This document shows, in pieces, positions 33,929 through 41,281 of a stretch of 54,493 bases of DNA. A program made the translations under genes and the position numbers. The notes beneath the pieces were generated by a model. The model ran no database searches and had not been told where the DNA came from. It saw nothing but the letters and a program-made list of their open reading frames with translations. The stretch lies in the NCBI GenBank assembly GCA_020024855.1, contig JAHHTB010000001.1, forward strand, positions 1-54,493, read 5' to 3'. Each line of letters begins with the position of its first letter. Position 1 is the first letter of the stretch. Source of the DNA: Fusobacterium sp. (GTDB lineage Bacteria; Fusobacteriota; Fusobacteriia; Fusobacteriales; Fusobacteriaceae).

Positions 33929-35003
33929 AAACCTCTCCTTTTTCTACAAAGAAGTTTTTAGACTCTATATTTAAAAGGTCAGTTGAAGTTATTATAACTT
34001 GTATCTCTCTTTTATTTAGATAATTTATTATATTCTCTTTTCTTATAGAATCAAAATATGACGACACATCATCTATAAGAAAAATTGGATTTTCTCTTTT
34101 TTCTTTAAGTACCATATCTATTTCAGATAACTTTAAAGAAAAAATAATTGATTTTTTTTCCCCTTGAGAAGAAAATGACTTTGCCTCTCTTCCGTCAAGA
34201 AGAAAAATAAAGTCATCTTTTTGAGGACCAACCATAGAGTATCCATATTTTAACTCTTTTGAAAATTCTTTTTCTATATTTTCTTTCAACTTTTCTTCAA
34301 GCTCCTTAAGAGAATATTTTTTTATATCCCCCATTTCAGAACTATACACAAGACTTAACTCTTTCTTACTGTCAAAAAGTTTTCTATAATTAAGATTTAA
34401 TATAATAGAGATATTTTTCACATATTCAAGCCTTTTCTTTATAACCCTAGCTCCATACTTTACAAATTCATCTTCATAAATTGAAAACATTGGGTCTTTA
34501 TGCTCTCTATTTTTTAAATATTTATTTCTAATTTTCAAAAGTTTAGTGTATTGTTTAAGATTTTGGAAATATTCTTGACTGCTTTGAGCTATTTCACTAT
34601 CAAAAAATCTTCTTCTGACACTTGGTGACCCTACTATTAACTCGATGTCTTCAGGAATAAACGATACAACATTTACTTTTCCATAATATTCATCATAAGG
34701 TATTTTTTTTTTATTAAGTCTATATTCTTTTTTACTGCTATCTATTTTTACAGAGATATTTTTATCACTTATTCTATCTTCATACTCCATAAAACAACCT
34801 GTTTTGGTTTTCCCATGTTTTATAAGATCGGCATTTTTAGAAGTACGAAAACTTTTTCCTGTGGCACCAAAATATACTGCTTCTATTATACTCGTTTTTC
34901 CCTGTCCGTTTTTTCCCAGGAATAAATTTATCTTAGGAGAAAATTTTATATTTCTATCTGACAAGTTTCTGAAATTTATATAATTTATCTCTAAGATTTT
35001 CAA
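33912..35003 (-). CDS. recF: DNA repair/replication ATPase RecF
   Basis: SMC-like ATPase that works with RecO and RecR to load RecA at gaps. Walker A is GKNGQGKTSIIEA near residue 30; the signature FSSQGEKKSIIFSLKLSE and Walker B NPIFLIDDVSSYFD lie in the C-terminal part. 363 residues. TTG start, with GAGGTGA a few nt upstream; no in-frame ATG is near. Last 17 nt overlap the next gene. Confidence 0.94.
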   Translation of the reverse strand: MKILEINYINFRNLSDRNIKFSPKINLFLGKNGQGKTSIIEAVYFGATGKSFRTSKNADLIKHGKTKTGCFMEYEDRISDKNISVKIDSSKKEYRLNKKKIPYDEYYGKVNVVSFIPEDIELIVGSPSVRRRFFDSEIAQSSQEYFQNLKQYTKLLKIRNKYLKNREHKDPMFSIYEDEFVKYGARVIKKRLEYVKNISIILNLNYRKLFDSKKELSLVYSSEMGDIKKYSLKELEEKLKENIEKEFSKELKYGYSMVGPQKDDFIFLLDGREAKSFSSQGEKKSIIFSLKLSEIDMVLKEKRENPIFLIDDVSSYFDSIRKENIINYLNKREIQVIITSTDLLNIESKNFFVEKGEVYERDN

Positions 35004-35016
35004 ATCTTCACCTCAA

Positions 35017-35223
35017 TTATTCTACTTCGAAGGTTTTTCCTGCTACTTGAACAGTATCTCCAACACGAAGTTTTTTTCCTCTTCTCTCTTCAATTTCTCC
35101 ATTTACTTTTACTTCTCCAGCTAAAATTATATCTTTAGCATCTACTCCACTTTCTGCCACACCAGTCCATTTTAAAAACTGGTCTAATTTTATATATTCA
35201 GTTTGTATCTTAATTTTTTCCAT
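35017..35223 (-). CDS. yaaA: YaaA-type S4-domain protein
   Basis: Small 68-residue S4 RNA-binding protein of the YaaA group. The S4 core IKLDQFLKWTGVAESGVDAKDIILAGEVKVNGEIEERRGKKL is complete. In Firmicutes yaaA lies between dnaN and recF; here dnaN and dnaA are missing upstream, although recF follows by 13 nt. It is the first gene of the long minus-strand unit from 35.2 to 24 kb, with a promoter at 35270-35298. Confidence 0.85.
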   Translation of the reverse strand: MEKIKIQTEYIKLDQFLKWTGVAESGVDAKDIILAGEVKVNGEIEERRGKKLRVGDTVQVAGKTFEVE

Positions 35224-35269
35224 TCCACATCTCCCGTTTTTTAGTCACACTTATTAGATTATAATATAT

Positions 35270-35298
35270 ATTTTATCACAAATCCTTTTAGATGTCAT
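35270..35298 (-). promoter_or_regulatory. Promoter of the yaaA-recF-gyrBA series
   Basis: ATGACA (35298-35293) and TAAAAT (35275-35270) are 17 nt apart on the minus strand, with TGA extending the -10. Predicted leader of about 40 nt. A perfect-looking TATAAT lies slightly downstream as an alternative -10. Confidence 0.6.
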
Positions 35299-35428
35299 TA
35301 AAGTTATCATTTTTTAAGTAACGTTTAACATAATTTTTCCAACCTTTATATGATATTTTATTATTTACTACATAATTTTTTTATTTATAAAAATTTTTTT
35401 CATTTTTTGTCCATTGCTTCCATTGTGT

Positions 35429-35440
35429 GAACCAAAGTTC
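35429..35440. promoter_or_regulatory. Inverted repeat GAAC-N4-GTTC before the winged-helix gene
   Basis: A short palindrome lies about 65 nt upstream of the winged-helix ORF, near a TGTTATATT that could be an extended -10 (35453-35461). The divergent region also holds the yaaA promoter. Weak evidence. Confidence 0.25.
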
Positions 35441-35505
35441 TACCATTTCCATGTTATATTTATATTAATCAAAGAAAAAATATTTTAATTTCAAGGAGGA
35501 AAAAT

Positions 35506-35886
35506 ATGAAATTTACTTTTTTAGGTTATAGTCAAAAAAAACTTATTGAAAATGAAATTGATTTAAGAGGAGCAGCTGTTCTCCGTCTTATTGCTGATTT
35601 ACATACAAATATTTTAAAAAAGAAAAAATATATAATCTACAATGGAAGATTTTATATTTGGTTTACTTATGGATATCTCATTCAAGAATTTCCTCTCCTT
35701 GGAAGTGAAAAAACAGTTATAAGAAAAATAAATGAACTTGTAGAAAAAGGATTTTTACATAAAATAATAAAAACAAATAAAAATGGAATGGCTGGAACAT
35801 ATATGTATGTTACCCTAACTGATAAATACGAAGAACTTAATCCATATAATTCTAAAAATTATTTAGATGTTTCTCATAATTTTTAG
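35506..35886 (+). CDS. Small winged-helix protein, replication-initiator-like
   Basis: I cannot name the family. The 126-residue protein reads like the winged-helix domain found at the N-terminus of Firmicute plasmid and phage replication proteins: a helix LRGAAVLRLIADLH, a strand pair FYIWFTYGYLIQEFPLLG, the recognition helix SEKTVIRKINELVEKGFLHKII, and a wing KNGMAGTYMYVTLTDKY. It stands alone, with no larger Rep domain. Strong AAGGAGG Shine-Dalgarno. Flanking palindromes (35890-35904 and 36055-36070) may be binding sites. It could be a domesticated remnant or a regulator of its neighbours. Confidence 0.5.
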   Translation: MKFTFLGYSQKKLIENEIDLRGAAVLRLIADLHTNILKKKKYIIYNGRFYIWFTYGYLIQEFPLLGSEKTVIRKINELVEKGFLHKIIKTNKNGMAGTYMYVTLTDKYEELNPYNSKNYLDVSHNF

Positions 35887-35889
35887 ATT

Positions 35890-35904
35890 ACGACACTTTG
35901 TCTA
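35890..35904. repeat. Palindromic repeat copy 1 (ACGACACTTTGTC)
   Basis: GACA-CTT-TGTC inverted repeat immediately after the winged-helix stop codon. A second copy with one mismatch lies 165 bp downstream. Confidence 0.5.
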
Positions 35905-36054
35905 ATAGGATACTTTTTTGGAAATAGAGGCAAGTCAGATTTTCTATTTCTCTGGTCATTTTATAAATTCTACCCTAGCCAAAATGACTACACAAATATC
36001 AATCTATATAAATAACTTATATAATAAATCTATATTTAATAACTGAGTAAAAAA

Positions 36055-36070
36055 ACGACACTCTGTCATA
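36055..36070. repeat. Palindromic repeat copy 2 (ACGACACTCTGTC)
   Basis: Same palindrome as at 35890, differing at one central base. It lies about 16 bp upstream of the hutP -35, a usual place for an operator. Confidence 0.5.
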
Positions 36071-36085
36071 TTATCTTAATTATAT

Positions 36086-36114
36086 TTGACAACTTTTAAA
36101 TATTACAGTATAAA
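36086..36114 (+). promoter_or_regulatory. Promoter of hutP
   Basis: Perfect TTGACA (36086-36091) and TATAAA (36109-36114) with a 17-nt spacer. The start site would be near 36121, about 40 nt before the ATG. Confidence 0.8.
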
Positions 36115-36161
36115 ATAATAAACCCTTTTTTAAAAAACCAAAATCAATTTGGAGGAAAATA

Positions 36162-36584
36162 ATGGAATATAAAAGTAAAGATATAGCTAGAGCAGCTATT
36201 ATGCTTGCAATGTCAACTCGTGAGGAAGAAGCTATCTTAAAAGAAACTTATAAAAAAACAGGAATAAAAAGTGCTGCCGTTGATATTGGAGGAGATATAA
36301 TTCAATCTATTTCAAAAATTCTTGAAAGGACAATGGTTGCCTCAAAAAGAAATGGAATAGTTAAAGATTCTCATGTTTATGATGGAGCAATCACTGGAGC
36401 AACTAGAGAGGCTATTGCACAGGTAATGGATAAAGCTGCTGGATTTAATGTTGGAGGAAAAATAGGAATTGCAAGATATAGGGAACATCTTTCAATATGT
36501 ATTTTTCTTACAATCGGAATGTTTCGTTTAGATGATGTTGTAATTGGACTTGGACACAGAGCTATACCTATTGATGAAGACTAG
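36162..36584 (+). CDS. HutP-family RNA-binding antiterminator homologue
   Basis: HutP in Bacillus subtilis is a histidine- and Mg2+-dependent antiterminator that binds UAG-rich hut mRNA. This 140-residue protein matches the shorter clostridial branch: REEEAILKETYKKTGIKSAAVDIGGD, ERTMVASKRNGIVKDSHVYDGAITGATREAI, NVGGKIGIARY and GLGHRAIP. The first metal-ligand His (in DSHVYD) and the C-terminal His (GLGH) are kept; the second His of the Bacillus HxxxH pair is a Gly. No hutH/hutU/hutI genes are nearby, so its target is unknown. Own promoter and terminator. Confidence 0.8.
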   Translation: MEYKSKDIARAAIMLAMSTREEEAILKETYKKTGIKSAAVDIGGDIIQSISKILERTMVASKRNGIVKDSHVYDGAITGATREAIAQVMDKAAGFNVGGKIGIARYREHLSICIFLTIGMFRLDDVVIGLGHRAIPIDED

Positions 36585-36599
36585 TAATCTCTATACTTT

Positions 36600-36631
36600 A
36601 ACCTTTTTACATTTTGTAAAAAGGTTTTTTT
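36600..36631 (+). terminator. Terminator of hutP
   Basis: AACCTTTTTACA (36600-36611) pairs with TGTAAAAAGGTT (36615-36626) around a 3-nt loop, followed by a T-run. It begins 15 nt after the stop codon. Confidence 0.9.
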
Positions 36632-36652
36632 ATTATGATTTTTATCAAATAT

Positions 36653-36681
36653 TTGTCTTTTATCCTTAAAAATTATATAAT
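36653..36681 (+). promoter_or_regulatory. Promoter of the CNNM/CorC-type gene
   Basis: TTGTCT (36653-36658) and a perfect TATAAT (36676-36681) with a 17-nt spacer. It follows the hutP terminator by about 20 nt, so the two genes are separate units. Confidence 0.75.
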
Positions 36682-36745
36682 AATATTGTATTAATTCGGT
36701 TTTTTAATTTAAAATCTCTATTTTTTACTTACACAGGAGGACGAT

Positions 36746-38089
36746 ATGCCGAACCAAGATACTGATATTTTTTTAAGACTATTTTTAATCATTTTACTTG
36801 TTATACTTGGTATATTTTTAGCTATGAGTGAAATATCTCTAGCCTCAGCAAGAAAAATGAAACTTCAAACAATGAAAGAGAAAGGAAATAAAAATGCTGA
36901 GAAAGTTTTAGAAGTGCAAGAAACATCTGGAAACTTTTTTGCAGCAGTTCAAATAGGAACAAATGCCCTTGCCATACTTGGTGGGATTATTGGAGAAAAT
37001 ATACTTTCTCCTTTTCTGAAACCTATTATTATGTCATGGTTTTCACTTTCTTCCACTAAGGCAGACACAATAGGTTCTCTTATTTCTTTTATTTTTATAA
37101 CAAGTCTTTTTATTGAATTTGCTGATCTCATTCCTAGAAGACTTGCAATGGCTGCTCCAGAAAAAATTGCAATAGCTATTATAAACCCTATGCTTTTTCT
37201 GATTTTTATTTTTAGACCTTTAATAATTTTCTTTGATAGTATAGCAACATTTATATTTAAAATTTTTAAAATTCAACAAAATAGAAATGATGAGATTACT
37301 TATGATGATATATTTGCAATAGTTGATGAAGGTGCTGAAACAGGAGTTATACAAAAAAAAGAACACTCTTTAATTGAAAATGTTTTTGAACTTGATACTA
37401 GATGGGTTTCTTCTATTATGACATATAGAAATGATATTGTATTCTTTACTGTTGATGAAGATGAAAAAAGTATAAAAGAAAAAATAAGTAATTATCCACA
37501 CTCAAAATTTCTTATTTGTAAAGATAATATTGATTCTATTATTGGTTATGTAGATTCAAAAAATATCCTACCGAGAATACTTAATAGTGAACTTAAAAGT
37601 TTAAACAACATTAAAGAAATTATGAATACAAATCTTTTAATTTTACCAAATACCCTTACTATCTCTGAAGCACTTGATAAATTTAATGAGGCTAGAGAAG
37701 ATTTTGCAGTTATTCTTAACGAGTATGGTCATGTTGTAGGGCTTGTTACTTTCTATGATGTTGTAAATACACTTATGGGAGATGTGGTTTATCAAGACCA
37801 AGATGAACAACAAATCATATCAAGAGGAGAGGGGTCTTGGCTAATTGATGGAGTTACATCTGTTGAAGATGTAAAAAAAGTTCTTGGAATAGAAAGATTT
37901 CCAGAGGAAGATACCTATGAAACCATTGCTGGTTTTATGATGTTTATGCTAAAAAGTATCCCTAAAAAAGCTGCAAAGGTAGAGTTTTTAGACTATACTT
38001 TTGAAGTGGTTGATGTTGATAATTTTAAAATTGATCAACTTCTTGTTACCAAAAAAGATATTGACAAAAAAGAAAAAGAAACAATATAA
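36746..38089 (+). CDS. CNNM/CorC-type (hemolysin-family) membrane protein with CBS domains
   Basis: Membrane protein of the CNNM/CorC/YfjD group, implicated in Mg2+ efflux or transport. A DUF21 membrane region with about three to four hydrophobic segments spans residues 8-180, starting FLRLFLIILLVILGIFLAMSEISLASARK. Two CBS domains follow (~residues 215-345; NEYGHVVGLVTFYDVVNTLMGD). A C-terminal CorC_HlyC domain (~360-440) ends it. 447 residues, full length. ATG after CAGGAGGACGAT. The 'hemolysin' name in databases is historical and not evidence for toxin activity. Confidence 0.88.
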   Translation: MPNQDTDIFLRLFLIILLVILGIFLAMSEISLASARKMKLQTMKEKGNKNAEKVLEVQETSGNFFAAVQIGTNALAILGGIIGENILSPFLKPIIMSWFSLSSTKADTIGSLISFIFITSLFIEFADLIPRRLAMAAPEKIAIAIINPMLFLIFIFRPLIIFFDSIATFIFKIFKIQQNRNDEITYDDIFAIVDEGAETGVIQKKEHSLIENVFELDTRWVSSIMTYRNDIVFFTVDEDEKSIKEKISNYPHSKFLICKDNIDSIIGYVDSKNILPRILNSELKSLNNIKEIMNTNLLILPNTLTISEALDKFNEAREDFAVILNEYGHVVGLVTFYDVVNTLMGDVVYQDQDEQQIISRGEGSWLIDGVTSVEDVKKVLGIERFPEEDTYETIAGFMMFMLKSIPKKAAKVEFLDYTFEVVDVDNFKIDQLLVTKKDIDKKEKETI

Positions 38090-38112
38090 AAAGCAGGTTT
38101 GAACCTGCTTTT
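38088..38112. terminator. Bidirectional terminator
   Basis: AAAAAGCAGGTT (38088-38099) and AACCTGCTTTT (38102-38112) form a stem of about 11 bp between two converging genes. T-runs follow on both strands. Confidence 0.8.
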
Positions 38113-38113
38113 C

Positions 38114-38656
38114 TTATATCTTTCTCCAAATCTCTTTTAATTCTAAGATTTTTTTACTATTTTTTACTAAATCTCCCACTTCTTCTGCTGAAATTTTTTC
38201 ATCTATTATTAAGTCCCAGTTAAGATATTCACAAATACATTGAAACTGTCCACTTATAAGTTCATACTCTCTATCTGAAAGTTCTGCTGCTCCAACAGAA
38301 ATTATTCCTATTTTCTTTTTTAATTTATTAAGAGTTTGATTTTTACAATAAATTCTATCTATTACAGCCTTAATCTGTGCAGTTATTCCCCACCAATAAA
38401 CAGGAGAACCAAAGATTACAACATCTGCTTCATATATTTTTTCTACAAGTAAATTTCCATCATCTTTTATTACACATATTCCATCTGATGTTTTACAATA
38501 ATCACATGCCATACAACCTTTTATATCATATTTTGTTACATCTATAAACTCCACATCATGTTCACAGTTTTCTACTATTCCCTCTGCTGCTGCTTTAAGA
38601 GCTGTTTTTGTATTTCCATTTAATCTTGGACTACCATTTAAGATAAGTACTTTCAT
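38114..38656 (-). CDS. Flavodoxin-fold NADPH-dependent FMN reductase / iron-sulfur flavoprotein-like
   Basis: The N-terminus KVLILNGSPRLNGNTKTALKAA is the phosphate-binding loop of NADPH-dependent FMN reductases. FGSPVYWWGITAQIKAVIDRI is the second FMN contact. A compact Cys motif GCMACDYCKTSDGIC (C-X2-C-X2-C-X6-C, residues ~48-61) matches the iron-sulfur flavoproteins (Isf) of anaerobes, which bind [4Fe-4S] and FMN. 180 residues. GGGGAGG Shine-Dalgarno. It follows the pyridoxine kinase, with an 18-bp palindrome between. Likely role: redox or oxidative-stress chemistry; substrate not known. Confidence 0.8.
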   Translation of the reverse strand: MKVLILNGSPRLNGNTKTALKAAAEGIVENCEHDVEFIDVTKYDIKGCMACDYCKTSDGICVIKDDGNLLVEKIYEADVVIFGSPVYWWGITAQIKAVIDRIYCKNQTLNKLKKKIGIISVGAAELSDREYELISGQFQCICEYLNWDLIIDEKISAEEVGDLVKNSKKILELKEIWRKI

Positions 38657-38675
38657 ATTTTGTTCCTCCCCTATC

Positions 38676-38693
38676 TTATTTCAATTGAAATAA
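38676..38693. repeat. 18-bp perfect palindrome upstream of the flavoprotein gene
   Basis: TTATTTCAATTGAAATAA is fully self-complementary and lies 20 nt upstream of the ATG, just before the Shine-Dalgarno. It could be an operator. In A/T-rich DNA such a palindrome may also arise by chance. Confidence 0.4.
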
Positions 38694-38704
38694 TTTTTAC
38701 TTTA

Positions 38705-39598
38705 TTATTTATTATTCTTCAATAACTCATAAGCACCAAAAAGAATAGGAACATTTAAAATATTTAGATTTTTTTCAAGTAAAACTCCCTCTCTACTTGG
38801 ATACTTAAATCCATAACTTGCTTTTATACATTGTGTAACAAATTGCATTGCTCTATCTATTGCAACAGGAAGACTATCCCCTTGCAAAAGACTTCCAATA
38901 AGAACACTTGTATAAGCATCTCCTGTTCCTGGATATGAAACAGGTATATATTTGCACGATACTTTCCAAAAAACATCTTCTTCTTTATTGTAAGCTATAA
39001 CACTCATATTTTTGTCAAATTGATTTTCTTTTTCATCAGGAACACTTGTAATTATTACAATCTTAGGTCCCATCTCAGCTATTCTAACAAGCCAATTTTT
39101 TACTTCTTCCTCTGTAGTTGTTTCTTTATACTCTTCTCCAAGAAGAAAAGCTGCCTCTGTAAAATTTGGAGTTATAATATCTGCCTTTGACACTAATTTT
39201 CTCATTTCAATTATCATCTCTTCACCCATTGTTCCATAAAGAGAACCATTATCCCCCATAACAGGATCAACTACAACTAAATTATCTCTATGACCAAAAT
39301 AGTCTACAAAGTCAGAAACTATTTTTATCTGCCTTGGTGAACCAAGAAAACCTGAATAGATACAATCAAATTCTAAATCAAGCTCTTTCCAATGAGCAAT
39401 ATGTTCTTCCATATAATTAGTTAAATCTATAAAGCTATAATTTGTAAAATTACTTGTGTGTGTTGAAAGAATTGCTGTTGGCACAGGACAAACCTGTATT
39501 CCCATAGTTGATAATATTGGAATTACGGTTGTAAGAGATGCTCTCCCAAATCCTGATAAGTCATGTATAGCTGCCACTTTTTTTATTAGTTTACTCAT
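38705..39598 (-). CDS. pdxY: Pyridoxine/pyridoxamine kinase (PdxY/PdxK-like)
   Basis: Phosphorylates B6 vitamers in the PLP salvage pathway. Ribokinase-like fold: IHDLSGFGRASLTTVIPILSTMGIQVCPVPTAILSTHT at the start (vitamer pocket), VVDPVMGDNGSLYGTM near residue 110, and the catalytic anion-hole GTGDAYTS near 225 (YPGTGDAYTSVLIGSLLQG). 297 residues. It follows the PdxR-like regulator gene by 58 nt on the same strand, which supports a role in B6 metabolism. Choice between pdxY and pdxK is uncertain. Confidence 0.85.
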   Translation of the reverse strand: MSKLIKKVAAIHDLSGFGRASLTTVIPILSTMGIQVCPVPTAILSTHTSNFTNYSFIDLTNYMEEHIAHWKELDLEFDCIYSGFLGSPRQIKIVSDFVDYFGHRDNLVVVDPVMGDNGSLYGTMGEEMIIEMRKLVSKADIITPNFTEAAFLLGEEYKETTTEEEVKNWLVRIAEMGPKIVIITSVPDEKENQFDKNMSVIAYNKEEDVFWKVSCKYIPVSYPGTGDAYTSVLIGSLLQGDSLPVAIDRAMQFVTQCIKASYGFKYPSREGVLLEKNLNILNVPILFGAYELLKNNK

Positions 39599-39656
39599 TA
39601 GTATTCACTCCTATTTTTAGTATACTTTATTTATGTTGCTATTATATTATTTCTTT

Positions 39657-41078
39657 TTAGTGTTTGCAATGAATTAAAATATCTTTTATAACCTCTATTC
39701 CTTTTTTAATCTCTTCAATTTCTCCAGAAACAAAAGTAAGTCTTATTTTACATTCTGCTCTCTTATCATTATAAAAAACACTTCCTGGTAGAACAGCTAC
39801 TCCTCTTTCACGACAATTTTTATAAAACTTTTCTCCATCTATATGTTCAGCAAGAAGTACCCATATAAAAAAACCACCTGTTGGAACATGCATAATTTGA
39901 AGATAAGGAACTCCTCTTAACTGATTAAGCATATAATAGTATTTTTCTTTAAAAACATTTCTCATAGCAGATATATGTTCTTCAAGGTACCCATCTTTTA
40001 TAAAATATTCTAATATTTTTTGATTTAGTCCAGAAGTAGTTGGATCTAAGCTATACTTTACAAGAATAGCTTTTTCCATAAAACTTCTTGGAGCAATCAT
40101 AAGAGCAATACCTATTCCAGGCATTATTGTTTTTGAATAAGTTCTAATATAGATTACTCTCTCATGCCCTACTTTATCAAAACTTTTTAATGTACTTGGT
40201 CTTTCTTTTTCATAGTAATATTCAGAAAAAGTATCATCTTCTATTATATAAAAATCATATTTTACCGCTAGTTCAAGAAGTCTTTTTTTCTTCTCCTCAC
40301 TCCACTTTATACCTGTTGGATTTTGATAGTTAAACACCTCATAAACTAAATTTATTTTTTCTGTTTTTAAAAATTTTTCAAATTCTTCCATATCCCAACC
40401 ATCTGCTTTTAAATCAAATCCCTTTACTTTACAAGCATTTGTAAAAAGATTAAGAGCATTTGGGTATGTTGGATCAGAAAGAGCTATTGTAAGACCTGTC
40501 TTGGAATAGAATATATTTAAAACTATGTCAAGAGCTTGTTGAGTTCCTGAAGTTATAAGAATGTCATCTTCTGTTACAAAAATATCATCTTTTTCTAATT
40601 CTTCTGAAAGAACAACTCTTAAACTTTCCATTCCTTGTACATTCTGGTATTCAAAAAGTTCTCCTCCATATTTATTTATCACTTGCTCTGATAATTTTTT
40701 ATAAATTTCAACTGGAAAATACTCTGATGTTGGGGTTCCGTTTGAAAAATTTACTATATCTCCTATTCTTTCTTGTCCATATCTAAATGTTTCTAAAATT
40801 GGATGAACTTTTATATCAAGAGTAAAATTTGAATTCTTTTTTATAAAACATCCTTTTCCTGGAATTTTTTCTATAAAACCATTTTGTTCTAATAAATTGT
40901 AAGACTGAAGAACTGTATTCATATTAACTTTATACTTCATAGCTGTCTGTCTTACTGATGGTAATTTAGAACCTTCTGATAATTTCCCTGCATTTATTTC
41001 TGATTTAAAAATCTTATAGAGTTGTATATAATACTTTTCATTAGATGTTTTACTGAACAATACATTTTCTTTTAACAT
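39657..41078 (-). CDS. MocR/PdxR-type transcriptional regulator (GntR-aminotransferase fusion)
   Basis: An N-terminal GntR winged helix (residues ~12-78; YIQLYKIFKSEINAGKLSEGSKLPSVRQTAMKYKVNMNTV) is fused to a fold-type I aminotransferase domain (~110-470). The aminotransferase domain keeps the PLP motif: NPTG(IKW), IIEDDTFSEYYYE and the Lys in TYSKTIMPG. 473 residues, normal for MocR proteins. Its neighbour is a B6 kinase, so it is probably a PdxR-like PLP sensor. It is divergent from the nhaC gene. ATNACAC motifs in the shared intergenic region may be its operators. Confidence 0.85.
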   Translation of the reverse strand: MLKENVLFSKTSNEKYYIQLYKIFKSEINAGKLSEGSKLPSVRQTAMKYKVNMNTVLQSYNLLEQNGFIEKIPGKGCFIKKNSNFTLDIKVHPILETFRYGQERIGDIVNFSNGTPTSEYFPVEIYKKLSEQVINKYGGELFEYQNVQGMESLRVVLSEELEKDDIFVTEDDILITSGTQQALDIVLNIFYSKTGLTIALSDPTYPNALNLFTNACKVKGFDLKADGWDMEEFEKFLKTEKINLVYEVFNYQNPTGIKWSEEKKKRLLELAVKYDFYIIEDDTFSEYYYEKERPSTLKSFDKVGHERVIYIRTYSKTIMPGIGIALMIAPRSFMEKAILVKYSLDPTTSGLNQKILEYFIKDGYLEEHISAMRNVFKEKYYYMLNQLRGVPYLQIMHVPTGGFFIWVLLAEHIDGEKFYKNCRERGVAVLPGSVFYNDKRAECKIRLTFVSGEIEEIKKGIEVIKDILIHCKH

Positions 41079-41093
41079 ATGTTTTCTCCTTTT

Positions 41094-41115
41094 ATTACAC
41101 TCTGTACCATAACAC
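41094..41115. promoter_or_regulatory. Direct repeat ATTACAC / ATAACAC
   Basis: ATTACAC (41094-41100) and ATAACAC (41109-41115) are direct repeats 15 bp apart, in the 5' region of the PdxR-like gene. MocR regulators commonly bind direct repeats. Related copies lie at 41167-41173 and 41199-41205. Confidence 0.45.
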
Positions 41116-41166
41116 TTTTATATCTCTCTTGTTGACCAATTCTTTTTTATCCTCTAAAATCTTGTC

Positions 41167-41205
41167 GTGTGATTGTTATTTGAACTATTTTATATTATAT
41201 CACAC
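41167..41205. promoter_or_regulatory. Inverted repeat GTGTGAT ... ATCACAC between regulator and antiporter genes
   Basis: GTGTGAT (41167-41173) and ATCACAC (41199-41205) are perfectly inverted and 32 bp apart, about three helical turns. Between them lies a possible plus-strand promoter (TTGTTA at 41174, 16 nt, TATATC at 41196) and on the minus strand a TGATATAAT -10. Confidence 0.45.
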
Positions 41206-41281
41206 ACAAAACAAAATTAAAAATCAGTTTTCAAGAATTATTTTCATTCTTTAAAACAATTATTTAGGAGGATTTTAATCA

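Larger units (their letters stand above)
35887..36085. other. Non-coding region between the winged-helix gene and hutP
   Basis: It holds two near-identical palindromes (see separate entries), a possible stem GAAATAGA/TCTATTTC (around 35921-35949), and a possible stem GTCATTTT/AAAATGAC (around 35956-35989). A 23-codon minus-strand ORF (from an ATG near 35960) lacks a good ribosome-binding site. No plus-strand ORF of note. Confidence 0.4.

Noticed and set aside
35890..35962. A 23-codon minus-strand ORF between the two palindromes
   Set aside because: It has no recognisable Shine-Dalgarno, and its end lies within the palindrome; probably chance.
35887..36120. HutP-binding UAG-repeat terminator
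   Set aside because: Several TAG triplets and weak stems occur but without regular spacing or a terminator before the hutP start.
35224..36161. Chromosomal origin (oriC)
   Set aside because: The gene context and A/T richness are suggestive, but I found no cluster of DnaA boxes (TTATCCACA-like). The only perfect one, near 37493, lies alone inside a coding region.
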